From: Sutterella parvirubra YIT 11816
GTDB lineage: Bacteria > Pseudomonadota > Gammaproteobacteria > Burkholderiales > Burkholderiaceae_F
Reading direction: 5' to 3'
DNA: 18,761 nt
NCBI RefSeq assembly: GCF_000250875.1
Contig: NZ_JH604869.1
Span: 1 to 18,761 of the forward strand
Shown here: piece by piece, positions 7,582 through 14,690 of the stretch
Layout of the letters: each line of letters opens with the position of its first letter
Position numbering within the stretch: the first letter of the stretch is position 1
Position numbers and translations under genes: made by a program
Notes under the pieces: generated by a model
Database searches by the model: none
What the model saw: only the letters and a program-made list of their open reading frames with translations
Told to the model about the DNA's origin: nothing

Positions 7582-8586
7582 TCAGGAGAGCGACGCGACC
7601 ATCGCGGCCTTGATCGTGTGGAGGCGGTTCGAGGCCTGATGGAAGACGATCGAGGCGGGCGACTCGAAGACTTCTTCGGTGACTTCGATGCCGTTGGCGA
7701 GGTTCGGGTACATCGCGGCGATTTCCTTGCCGACCTTGGTTTCCGTGTTGTGGAAGGCCGGGAGGCAGTGCATGAGCTTCACTTCGGGGTTGCCGGAAGC
7801 GGCCATGAGCTGGGCGTTCACCTGGTAGGGCATGAGAAGCGCGATGCGTTCGTCCCAAACTTCCTTCGGTTCGCCCATCGAGACCCAGATGTCCGTGTGG
7901 ATGAAGTCCGTGCCCTGGACGGCCTCGACCGGATCTTCCGTGATCGTGATCTTGGCGCCCGAGGTCTTCGCCATTTCCTGGCAGAGGTGGATCAGGTCGA
8001 GCGAGGGCCAAAGCGACTTCGGCGCGGCGATGCGCACGTCCATCCCCATCTTGGCGCCCACCATCAGGAGCGAATTCCCGGTGTTGAAGCGGGCGTCGCC
8101 CAGGTACGTGAAGGCGATGTCCTTCCACTTCTTGCCGCAGGATTCCTTCATCGTCATCAGGTCGCAGAGCATCTGCGTCGGATGCCATTCGTCCGTGAGG
8201 CCGTTGAAGACCGGCACGCCCGCGTACTGGGCGAGCTCTTCGACGGTCGTCTGCGCGAAGCCGCGGTATTCGATGGCGTCGTACATGCCGCCCAGAACCC
8301 GGGCGGTGTCCTTGATGCTTTCCTTGTGGCCGATCTGGGAGGTGCTGGGCTCAAAGTACGTCGTGTGCGCGCCCTGGTCGTAGGCGGCGACCTCGAAGGC
8401 GGAGCGCGTCCGGGTGGAGGTCTTCTCGAAAATGAGCGCGATGTTCTTGCCCTTCAGGAGCTGCGGTTCGTTGCCGAGCTTCTTCGCGCGTTTCAGGTCG
8501 ATCGCGAGGTCGACGAGGTAGTCGATTTCTTCGGCGGTGTGATGAACGAGGCTGAGGAGATGACGGTTCTTGAGGTTGACGGCCAT
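7582..8586 (-). CDS. argF: Ornithine carbamoyltransferase (ArcB-like sequence)
   Basis: The 334-residue enzyme joins carbamoyl phosphate and ornithine to citrulline, or runs in reverse in the arginine deiminase pathway. It has the carbamoyl-phosphate motif STRTR (57-61), HPTQ (135-138), the ornithine SMG loop (about 236-238) and HCLPAFH (273-279). The ATG at 8586 follows an AGGTG site; the frame continues upstream to 8811 but that part is leader. As I recall the families, stretches such as [10 protein letters not shown] and [18 protein letters not shown] follow Pseudomonas ArcB more closely than E. coli ArgF. E106 matches the Glu tied to cooperativity in catabolic ArcB. No arcA or arcC is nearby, and the gene faces carAB. 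Biosynthetic use is therefore plausible and arcB is the alternative name. Confidence 0.95.
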   Translation of the reverse strand: MAVNLKNRHLLSLVHHTAEEIDYLVDLAIDLKRAKKLGNEPQLLKGKNIALIFEKTSTRTRSAFEVAAYDQGAHTTYFEPSTSQIGHKESIKDTARVLGGMYDAIEYRGFAQTTVEELAQYAGVPVFNGLTDEWHPTQMLCDLMTMKESCGKKWKDIAFTYLGDARFNTGNSLLMVGAKMGMDVRIAAPKSLWPSLDLIHLCQEMAKTSGAKITITEDPVEAVQGTDFIHTDIWVSMGEPKEVWDERIALLMPYQVNAQLMAASGNPEVKLMHCLPAFHNTETKVGKEIAAMYPNLANGIEVTEEVFESPASIVFHQASNRLHTIKAAMVASLS

Positions 8587-8904
8587 GGGTGCACCTGTCG
8601 TTGCTGAGGCTTGTGTGAGGGGGTAAGGCTGAGGAAAGACCGGCCGGCGGGAACGCTCGGGTCGCTGAGGATCAGAGGGCCCGCGCGGGACGAATCTCAC
8701 CGGTCGGTTAAGGGATTGTCGCAAACCGGCGGGCCTCTCCACTGAGGCGTTTTGCGTAGGGTGGATGATGCCGCGCAACGGCCGAATCCAGTCGTAACCC
8801 TTTGATTTCAATGGTTTGCATATGGTCGACCATTGGCGAAGAACGGTTGACCGGAGACGCGCCTATGGTCGGTCGGGCGAAGGTCGGAGGGGCTCCCGAA
8901 CCCC
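8587..8904. other. Gene-free leader and promoter region of the ornithine carbamoyltransferase gene
   Basis: No gene is visible between the efp terminator and the transferase start. The one striking element is the 12-bp perfect palindrome ATGGTCGACCAT at 8822-8833. I found no clear -10/-35 pair and no convincing ARG box. A 73-residue frame at 8708-8929 has no ribosome binding site and overlaps the terminator. Confidence 0.55.
8822..8833. promoter_or_regulatory. 12-bp palindrome, possible operator
   Basis: ATGGTCGACCAT is a perfect palindrome lying about 240 bp upstream of the carbamoyltransferase start codon. Its TGGTCGACCA core resembles operators of FadR-type GntR regulators and shares the GTCGAC centre with sites upstream of carA and near 12917. 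Function is inferred only from symmetry. Confidence 0.3.
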
Positions 8905-8943
8905 AAAAAGAAAAAGGTCCGAAAACCATATGGTTCTCGGACC
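8905..8943 (-). terminator. Rho-independent terminator of efp
   Basis: A 12-bp stem (8916-8927 with 8932-8943, one G-U wobble on the minus strand) with an ATAT loop is followed by TTTTTCTTTTT. It begins 27 bp after the efp stop codon. Confidence 0.95.
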
Positions 8944-8970
8944 CCTGAGCCGTCGGCAGGTGCCTTCAGC

Positions 8971-9528
8971 TTACTTCACGCGGTTGCGGTATTCGCCGGT
9001 GCGCGTGTCGATTTCGATCTTGTCGCCGGTTTCAACGAAGGCCGGGACGGCGAGTTCGTAGCCGGTGGCGATCTTGGCGGGCTTCATCACCTTGCCGGAC
9101 GTGTCGCCCTTGACGGCGGGTTCCGTGTAGGTGATTTCGCGCACGAGGATCGTCGGGAGTTCGATCGAGATGGCGCGGCCTTCGTAGAAGACCGCTTCGG
9201 CGGGCATGCCGTCCTCAAGGTACTTGAGGGCTTCGGCCATCACGTCGGCGTCGACTTCGTACTGGTTGTACTCTTCGTCCATCCAGACGTAGTGCGGATC
9301 GGCGAAGTAGGAGTAGGTCACTTCCTTGCGTTCGAGGATGAGGTCTTCGAACTTGTCGTCGGCGCGGAAGACGGTTTCCGTCATGGCGTTCGTCAGAAGA
9401 TTCTTCATCTTCATCTTGACGACGGAGGCGCCTCGGCCACCCTTGGAGTATTCGGACTTGACGACGACCATCGGGTCCTTGCCGACCATGAAGACGTTGC
9501 CGAGGCGAAGTTCCTGTGCGGTTTTCAT
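8971..9528 (-). CDS. efp: Elongation factor P (Arg32 type)
   Basis: The 185-residue factor binds between the ribosomal P and E sites and relieves stalling at polyproline stretches. It has the three-domain EF-P layout: KOW-like domain about 1-63, OB domain about 65-128, and C-terminal OB domain about 130-185 ending [12 protein letters not shown]. The tip of the loop at residues 28-34 reads SKGGRGA and puts Arg at position 32, the residue rhamnosylated by EarP; lysine-type EF-P has Lys there. earP lies about 5 kb away in this window. The ATG at 9528 begins the conserved MKTAQELR; the 26 upstream codons in the open frame are leader. The ribosome binding site is weak (AGGG, about 11 bases away). 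The gene appears to be transcribed alone. Confidence 0.98.
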   Translation of the reverse strand: MKTAQELRLGNVFMVGKDPMVVVKSEYSKGGRGASVVKMKMKNLLTNAMTETVFRADDKFEDLILERKEVTYSYFADPHYVWMDEEYNQYEVDADVMAEALKYLEDGMPAEAVFYEGRAISIELPTILVREITYTEPAVKGDTSGKVMKPAKIATGYELAVPAFVETGDKIEIDTRTGEYRNRVK

Positions 9529-9650
9529 TTGTTTGGTTACCCTGTACAGCGGTTCATGCGTCCCTCGCCTCCCGCAGCGGGCGCTGATGTCGCACGATGC
9601 GGGCATCAGAGGGCGGAGGACGCCAAAAACGTTAAGCTTGTTATTTTATC
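9529..9650 (-). promoter_or_regulatory. efp leader and promoter region
   Basis: An A+T-rich patch at 9624-9655 contains a TAAAAT -10-like hexamer (9643-9648, minus strand) without a good -35, and two copies of ACGTTTTTG. The leader can form a CTGATG/CATCAG stem (9584-9589 with 9604-9609). The promoter call is tentative. Confidence 0.3.
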
Positions 9651-9674
9651 AAAAACGTGAAGAGCGCATTCACG
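9651..9674 (-). terminator. Probable terminator after the amidohydrolase pair
   Basis: CGTGAA and TTCACG form a 6-bp stem (9656-9661 with 9669-9674) around a 7-base loop, followed on the minus strand by TTTTT. The stem is short, so read-through into efp is possible. Confidence 0.55.
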
Positions 9675-9726
9675 GCGGAGGCGTCTTTCGAAAAGCACGC
9701 GTCCCCGCCGAGCCCTCCGCGTCCGC

Positions 9727-11298
9727 TCAGTCCCAGAAGGGGACGGCGTCTTTGAGGGCGCTGCGCCCCACGAAGCCGGCCTTCAATTTCTCGTGGTAGC
9801 GTTCGCCCGCCGCCTGGAGCGCGCTCATCGCTTCCGGACGGATCCCGAGCACACGGCCCGCTTCCACGATCGGGCGGCCTTCCACCCACACGTCCGTGAT
9901 GTCGGTCGCCGCGGCGGCCATCGCGAGCGTGCGCACCGGATCGTCGAAGGTCCCGAGCCAGGGATTCGTCATCGGAATTCGGATGAAGTCCGCTCGGGCG
10001 CCTTCCGTGAGGCGTCCGAGGTCGGGGCGGCGGAGCGCATCGGCGCCCCCGCGGGTGTACGCGTCCCAAAAGTCGATGAAGCGGGCGTTCTCAACGTTTC
10101 CGCCCGTGTGGGAGAGCGCGAACATCTGGCCCACCCGCATGATCATGAAGGGGTCGGGCGGGAAGGTGTCGGACCCCATCGTCATGCGGATCCCTGCGGC
10201 CTTGTATCGACCGAAATTGTCGAGGCTCGCGCCGGTGCGCCCGTAGACCAACGGACAGTGGATGACGGCCGTGCCCGCGCGGGCCAGCTTCACGAGGTCG
10301 GCGTCCCCCGGAATGTCCGTGAAGGCGCTCCCCGTCGTCCAGGCGGCGTGCGGGAGGAGGAGCCGGTCGTTGAGAAGCTCCAGACGTTCGAGATGTTCGA
10401 CGGGCGTGCAGCCCAAGGTCTCACGGGTCCACCGCCACTCGAATTCGCTCTGCGCGGCGTGAAGTTTGAGGAGCAGGTCGTGCTCCCGGCAGAAGTCGCC
10501 CACCTCCCGGAGCACCGCGTCGCTCTGAAGTTCGATCCGCTCGGGCGTCATCATCGTGGTGATGAGTCCGCCTCCGTAGTCCGCGAAGTCGCCGACGAAG
10601 CGCTTCGCGGCCTCGAACCCGGGGCGGCCGTCATCGGGGAGAGGCATCACGATGCGGCGGCCCGCCTCTTCGTCCCAGACGTGCCCCGCGCCCAAGAAAC
10701 CCACGCCCAGCCACGCGCGAAGCCCCAGGTGCGCCGCGTGCTTCGCCGCCGCGGCGATTTCGCCGTAGGTCTCCCCGGCCGCCTTGTAGTAGGTGCAGGT
10801 GATGGGGCACGCCGACGTCACCCCGCGGCGCAGGAGCTGCACGTACGCAAAGAGCGATTTGAAGGCCTCTTCCCCGGCGGTCATCGACTCTTCCGTGCCG
10901 CCTTCCACATAGTCCTTGGACCAGAAGAGCTTTTCCGGGCGCTTCTGCTCGGACCAGATGAGGTGGTGGTCGATGTCGCCCAGGGCGTTCAAATCCACGA
11001 ACCCCGGCGCCACGAAGGAATCCGTCCAGTCGAGCGTCTCGTCGACGTGGTGCGTGAGCTTCCCGCCCACCGCCAGAATGCGGCCGTCCGCCACCAGCAT
11101 TTCGCCCTCGGGGATCACGACGAGCTCGCCCGCCTTTTCAGCGAGGAGTGCGCGCGTGCGGATTTTGATCACCTTCTTCGTGGGCTCGGGAAGGCGTGCG
11201 TAGGGGCTCTGGAAAACGGCGTAGAGCTCGGCGTCGGTCATGTCGGTCATATTGGTCATGTCGGTCTGTGCGGTTCTTCTTGTCGGTGCGGAATCCAT
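9727..11298 (-). CDS. Amidohydrolase-superfamily protein with altered metal site
   Basis: This 523-residue cytosolic protein has the TRZ/ATZ-like (chlorohydrolase/deaminase) fold: an N-terminal beta-sandwich part (VADGRILAVGG near 69-79), then a barrel beginning APGFVDLNALG (97-107). H280 (KLHAAQ), H317 (LPHAAW) and D377 (GSDTFP) sit where the later metal ligands belong. The first-strand HxH is replaced by N104 and L106, so classical zinc hydrolase chemistry is doubtful. D110-H111-H112 just after might compensate. It lies 34 bp downstream of a related amidohydrolase with an intact site, so the two are probably co-transcribed. The start is uncertain: ATG 11298 has only a weak site, and ATGs at 11259, 11250 and 11241 fall in a 9-bp repeat. 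The substrate is unknown. Confidence 0.85.
   Translation of the reverse strand: MDSAPTRRTAQTDMTNMTDMTDAELYAVFQSPYARLPEPTKKVIKIRTRALLAEKAGELVVIPEGEMLVADGRILAVGGKLTHHVDETLDWTDSFVAPGFVDLNALGDIDHHLIWSEQKRPEKLFWSKDYVEGGTEESMTAGEEAFKSLFAYVQLLRRGVTSACPITCTYYKAAGETYGEIAAAAKHAAHLGLRAWLGVGFLGAGHVWDEEAGRRIVMPLPDDGRPGFEAAKRFVGDFADYGGGLITTMMTPERIELQSDAVLREVGDFCREHDLLLKLHAAQSEFEWRWTRETLGCTPVEHLERLELLNDRLLLPHAAWTTGSAFTDIPGDADLVKLARAGTAVIHCPLVYGRTGASLDNFGRYKAAGIRMTMGSDTFPPDPFMIMRVGQMFALSHTGGNVENARFIDFWDAYTRGGADALRRPDLGRLTEGARADFIRIPMTNPWLGTFDDPVRTLAMAAAATDITDVWVEGRPIVEAGRVLGIRPEAMSALQAAGERYHEKLKAGFVGRSALKDAVPFWD
11236..11262. repeat. Three 9-bp tandem repeats at the start of the second amidohydrolase
   Basis: GGTCATGTC, GGTCATATT and GGTCATGTC follow one another (plus strand), with a decayed fourth unit after them. 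Read on the minus strand they encode MTN/MTD repeats and place three in-frame ATG codons nine bases apart at the start of the gene. Confidence 0.8.
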
Positions 11299-11308
11299 TG
11301 TGCGTCCG

Positions 11309-11320
11309 GTGAGCGCTCAC
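11309..11320. promoter_or_regulatory. 12-bp palindrome between the two amidohydrolase genes
   Basis: GTGAGCGCTCAC is perfectly palindromic and lies in the 34-bp gap, just upstream of the ATG at 11298. It could be an operator or a small mRNA hairpin affecting translation. No other evidence. Confidence 0.3.
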
Positions 11321-11332
11321 TCACTCACGTTC

Positions 11333-12802
11333 TCAAGGGAGCCGGGGTTCGAAGACGTGGTTGCGGTAGTCCCAGAAGGTGTCGGAAGGCTTCAGGAGCT
11401 TTTCGAGCCCGGCACGGCGGATGGCGGCGGAGGATTCTTCCGCGGCGTCGCGGAGCACCTCCGCTTCGTCGACCGTCAGGACTTGGCGGCCCCGCATCAC
11501 CCAGCGGCCTTCGACCATGACGTCCGCGACGTCGGCGGCGTTCCCGTAGAGCATGAGGGTGTGCACCGGGAGGTGCGTGGGCGCGAGGTGGGGTTGGCGC
11601 ATGTCGACGGTGATGAGGTCGGCGAGCTTCCCAGGTTCGATGCTCCCGAGATCGTGCTCGCGGCCCACCGCCCGCGCGGCGTCGATCGTGATCATCGAGA
11701 GCATCTTTCCGGGCGGCAGGTAGTAGAAGTCGTTCAGAGCGCCCTGCTGGATCATCGCGAGGTTCCGCACGGCCTGAATGAGGTCGTAGGGGATGCCGGG
11801 GGCGACCCCGTCCGTCGTCGCCGCGACGTTGACGCCGAGGCCGAGGAGTTCGGGCACCGGGCATCGCGTGACGTACTGGCCCCAGGCGGGCGTGGTCGTC
11901 ACGTGCGTCCCCGTTTCGGCGAGGATCAGCGCTTCGTCGAAAGAAATCCCCTTGCAGTGCTGCAGGTGCACGTCGGGCCCCAGAAGCGCGTCGTCCGACT
12001 GCTTCGCAAGCCGGATCATCCCGCCGAAGGCTTCGGTGTGGATGCGGGTCTTCTGGCGACTCGCGATCTCCCGCACCGCACGCATCATCTTTCGGTCGAG
12101 GTCGGTCAGCTTCACCGCGCGGTCGGCGGGCGTGGGGCCGGAGGGCTCGACCGAGCCCACCAGCACGAAGGGCGCGATGAAGGCCTGGATCCGCCCGTCG
12201 AAGGTGCCGTTCACAAGTTCGATCGCCTCTTCGGTCTTCGTCATGATCTCGTCGAACGTCAGCGAAACGCTTTCCCAACGGCCCTCCCGGTACTGGTGGA
12301 AGCCGCGCGGATAGGGCGGGTTCGAGGGACCGACCGCCACGATCTGGCGGTTGCCGACGGCACCGTACCCGCGGCTGTTCTCGACCGCAATCCTCGGGTC
12401 GTCCGCGCGCTGCGCGTTGGTGAGGACCGAGACGCCGAGCGTGATCCCCGCCTTGAGACGCTCCAACGCCGCAAGGCGCCCCTCGGCGTACCAGTAGCCG
12501 GGCGTCGTGTGATGGTGGTAGATCTTCTCCATGTACGCCATCCAAAAGGAGCGCGTGTCCCACCCGAGCGCGCGGTTCATCGTGTGGCCGGCGTGGGCGT
12601 GCGCGTCGATGAAGCCCGGGAGGATGAGCTTTCCCGAACAGTCGACGACCTTGACGTCGCCCAAAGCATTGGGGTCGAAGGCCGACGCCCGGTCGGCCCG
12701 CACGATGCGGCCGGCCTCGATGAGGACGGCCCCGTCGGGAATGATGCGGCGTTCGGCATCCATCGTGACGACGGTGCCGTGCGTGAGAAGCATGCGGGCC
12801 AT
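11333..12802 (-). CDS. Metal-dependent amidohydrolase (TRZ/ATZ/chlorohydrolase-like)
   Basis: This 489-residue protein is a metal-dependent hydrolase or deaminase acting on C-N bonds of an unknown, perhaps ring-shaped or ureide-type, substrate. The metal site is complete: H68 and H70 in PGFIDAHAH, H255 in RIHTEAF, H282 in LQHCKG and D331 in TTDG. The beta-sandwich part is split between the N-terminus (THGTVVTMDAERRIIPDG) and the C-terminus (GKLADLITVD). The ATG at 12802 has a strong GGAGG ribosome binding site 7 bases before it; an overlapping longer frame on the same strand is a shadow. It is the first gene of a likely two-gene operon with the neighbouring altered amidohydrolase, and is transcribed away from a carboxylesterase gene. 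The two proteins look related and both end in an FWD-containing tail. Confidence 0.93.
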   Translation of the reverse strand: MARMLLTHGTVVTMDAERRIIPDGAVLIEAGRIVRADRASAFDPNALGDVKVVDCSGKLILPGFIDAHAHAGHTMNRALGWDTRSFWMAYMEKIYHHHTTPGYWYAEGRLAALERLKAGITLGVSVLTNAQRADDPRIAVENSRGYGAVGNRQIVAVGPSNPPYPRGFHQYREGRWESVSLTFDEIMTKTEEAIELVNGTFDGRIQAFIAPFVLVGSVEPSGPTPADRAVKLTDLDRKMMRAVREIASRQKTRIHTEAFGGMIRLAKQSDDALLGPDVHLQHCKGISFDEALILAETGTHVTTTPAWGQYVTRCPVPELLGLGVNVAATTDGVAPGIPYDLIQAVRNLAMIQQGALNDFYYLPPGKMLSMITIDAARAVGREHDLGSIEPGKLADLITVDMRQPHLAPTHLPVHTLMLYGNAADVADVMVEGRWVMRGRQVLTVDEAEVLRDAAEESSAAIRRAGLEKLLKPSDTFWDYRNHVFEPRLP

Positions 12803-12865
12803 GGCGGATCCTCCGGAGAAAGCAGATCACTCGATTCTCGAAAGACGGTCCGGAGAAGGCCATGC

Positions 12866-12900
12866 CTTCCGGCGACATGAACTTGTCTTCGGGCGACATG
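12866..12900. repeat. Direct repeat with two-helical-turn spacing
   Basis: CTTCCGGCGACATG and CTTCGGGCGACATG differ by one base in 14. Their starts are 21 bp apart, which places both on the same DNA face. They lie 64-98 bp upstream of the first amidohydrolase start codon, a suitable place for a regulator. Confidence 0.5.
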
Positions 12901-12916
12901 CGGGAAAGTGCCCAAA

Positions 12917-12934
12917 AGTCGACGAGGGTCGACT
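12917..12934. promoter_or_regulatory. Inverted repeat, possible operator
   Basis: AGTCGAC (12917-12923) and GTCGACT (12928-12934) are perfect inverted arms around GAGG. The site lies roughly midway in the divergent region. Operator function is inferred from symmetry only. Confidence 0.35.
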
Positions 12935-13110
12935 CAGGCGGGCCGCCGCGCAGAAAAGATCCCCGAGAAACCGCAAGGGGAGACGCGCCGACCGGGACGG
13001 AGGGCCTTTCCCTTCAACGCCTGCCTTGTGGCGCGCCATGAAGGATGAGCGACGCTGCGCATCCGCCGAAGTCCGCGGCCGCCGTCAGGCCCGGTCCCTA
13101 ACACGCCTTC

Positions 13111-13122
13111 TTACGCGCGTAA
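13111..13122. promoter_or_regulatory. 12-bp palindrome upstream of the carboxylesterase gene
   Basis: TTACGCGCGTAA is a perfect palindrome. A weak TATCCT -10-like hexamer stands at 13133-13138, so the palindrome would cover the -35 position, where a repressor would block transcription. The gene starts at 13187. Confidence 0.35.
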
Positions 13123-13186
13123 CTCCCGGACGTATCCTTCGAAGCATTCGACCACACTCGACCAACCCCCTCGGAGGAGACCCAAG

Positions 13187-14665
13187 ATGATCCAACGCCG
13201 AACTCTGATCCGCGCCGCCGCGGCGCTTTCCGCCGCCCCGGCGGCCCTGACGCTCTCGGGCTGCGCTTCTACTGCCCAGCCTTCCGACCCCACGCGCGTG
13301 CGCGTTGCGGGCGGGTGGCTCCAGGGCGCGCGTTCGGAGCGCGCCGACAAGGTCGTCGTCTTCTGGAACGTCCCCTTCGGCGAGAATCCCTACACGGCCG
13401 AACGCCGCTTCTTGGCGCCCGTGCCGGCCGCCCCGTGGGAAGGCGTGCGCGACGCGACGAAGCCGGGTTCGATTCCCTTGCAGCCCGCCCGCGACGGGAA
13501 GGGCATGATCGGAGGCGGCGACGCGTTGGTGCTCAACGTCTGGGCGCCCGAAGGCGCCCAAGGCTGTCCCGTGATGGTGTGGATTCCGGGTGGTGGGTCC
13601 ACCAACTGCGACAACAACGATCCGCGCTTCGACGGTTCCGCCTTCGCACGGGACGGCGTCGTGCTGGTGACGCTCAACTACCGCGTCAACGTCGACGGCT
13701 TCCTCAAGCTCGAAGGCGGCGACTCGGACAACGGCGTGCGCGACATGATCCTCGGGCTCACCTGGGTGCGGGACAACATCGCCGCCTTCGGCGGCGACCC
13801 CGCCCGCGTGACGGTCTTCGGGCAGTCGGCGGGCGGCACCCACATCACGAGTCTCCTCGCGTCCCCCTTGGCCCGCGGGCTCTTCTCGCAGGCGATCATT
13901 CAGAGCCCGTCGGCGGTCGCGCAGTGGTCGACCCCGGCGGACGCGGACCACGCCGCGAAGGTCTTCTCGGAAAAGCTCGGTATTGCGCCGACGCGCGCCG
14001 CCTTCACGGCGTTCCCCGAAGCCGACCTCATCGCCATGCGGAAGATCGTGGGCGGTCTCGCGCAGGACGAGGACTGGGGTCGCTTCTCGAAGGGGAATAC
14101 CGCCGTCTTCAAGCCGTACGTCGACGGCGAAGTGCTCACCGCCCGTCCGGTCGACGCGATCCGGGCTGGGGCCGCGGCGTGCGTGCGCGTCCTGGCCGGG
14201 TGCGCCCGCGAAGAGTGGCGTCACTACGTCGTCCCCTCGGGCGCGATCGAAAAGCTGGGCGAAATCTTCACGCGGATGCAGGGCGACCTCATCTTCCGGA
14301 TGCCCTGCAACAAGCTCCTCGAATCGCTTGCCGCCGCGGGGACCCCCGTCTGGGCGTATTCGTTCGACCGCCGCAGTCAGGTGAAGGGCAAGTCGGGCGC
14401 CGTGATCGGCGCCGCGCACTCCTGCGACGTGCCCTACGTCTTCGGGACTTTGGACGCGCCGGGTTCGGTCGCCGCGAACGGTGCGGACGCCCCGCAGGCG
14501 TTGTCGGACGAGATGCACGCCGCCTGGGTGCGGTTTGCGAAGACCGGGAATCCCGGTTGGGCGGCGTTCGAGACGGAAAAGCGCTTCACGCGCCTCTTCG
14601 ACGAGGAAGTGCGCACACACTCCGACCCGTGGGCCTTTGAGCGCCGGGCGATGAAGCTCGACTGA
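13187..14665 (+). CDS. Lipoprotein carboxylesterase, type B family
   Basis: This 492-residue alpha/beta hydrolase of the carboxylesterase type B family hydrolyses ester bonds of unknown substrates. The N-terminus MIQRRTLIRAAAAL has a twin-arginine-like pair and a hydrophobic stretch ending in the lipobox LSGC with Cys26. The mature protein should therefore be lipid-anchored outside the inner membrane. The catalytic parts are S214 in FGQSAGG, the oxyanion segment PGGGS (134-138), H411 in GAAHSCD, and probably E342 or E343 as the acid. The ATG at 13187 has an excellent GGAGGAGA ribosome binding site. It is divergent from the amidohydrolases and converges on earP with a 23-bp gap. A link with the hydrolase pair is possible but unproven. 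Confidence 0.92.
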   Translation: MIQRRTLIRAAAALSAAPAALTLSGCASTAQPSDPTRVRVAGGWLQGARSERADKVVVFWNVPFGENPYTAERRFLAPVPAAPWEGVRDATKPGSIPLQPARDGKGMIGGGDALVLNVWAPEGAQGCPVMVWIPGGGSTNCDNNDPRFDGSAFARDGVVLVTLNYRVNVDGFLKLEGGDSDNGVRDMILGLTWVRDNIAAFGGDPARVTVFGQSAGGTHITSLLASPLARGLFSQAIIQSPSAVAQWSTPADADHAAKVFSEKLGIAPTRAAFTAFPEADLIAMRKIVGGLAQDEDWGRFSKGNTAVFKPYVDGEVLTARPVDAIRAGAAACVRVLAGCAREEWRHYVVPSGAIEKLGEIFTRMQGDLIFRMPCNKLLESLAAAGTPVWAYSFDRRSQVKGKSGAVIGAAHSCDVPYVFGTLDAPGSVAANGADAPQALSDEMHAAWVRFAKTGNPGWAAFETEKRFTRLFDEEVRTHSDPWAFERRAMKLD

Positions 14666-14672
14666 TCCCGCC

Positions 14673-14690
14673 GACGGAAGCGGTTCCGTC
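14673..14690. terminator. Hairpin between convergent carboxylesterase and earP genes
   Basis: GACGGAA (14673-14679) and TTCCGTC (14684-14690) form a 7-bp stem with a 4-base loop, extendable by two more pairs across a mismatch. It fills the 23-bp convergent gap and reaches the earP stop codon. No U-run follows on either strand, so efficient intrinsic termination is uncertain. Confidence 0.4.

Larger units (their letters stand above)
12803..13186. other. 384-bp divergent region between amidohydrolase and carboxylesterase genes
   Basis: No gene is visible. The region must carry promoters in both directions. It contains a 14-bp direct repeat with 21-bp period (12866-12879, 12887-12900), an inverted repeat AGTCGAC-N4-GTCGACT (12917-12934) and the palindrome TTACGCGCGTAA (13111-13122). 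No strong -35/-10 pair was found. Confidence 0.6.

Noticed and set aside
7142..7613. Small frames through the tandem repeat giving 15-residue peptide repeats on both strands
   Set aside because: The 45-bp period keeps any frame open. Starts lack ribosome binding sites and the frames run through two terminators.
8708..8929. 73-codon minus-strand frame upstream of the ornithine carbamoyltransferase gene
   Set aside because: It begins within the efp terminator hairpin and lacks a ribosome binding site.
9793..12880. Long plus-strand frames (575 and 546 codons) opposite the amidohydrolase genes
   Set aside because: Antisense shadows with biased composition (Arg, Val, His, Glu). The minus-strand proteins have clear fold motifs.
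11325..12899. Longer same-strand frame (524 codons) overlapping the first amidohydrolase in another frame
   Set aside because: Its product is Arg/His/Pro-rich and lacks motifs, while the 489-residue frame has a complete metal site and a strong ribosome binding site.
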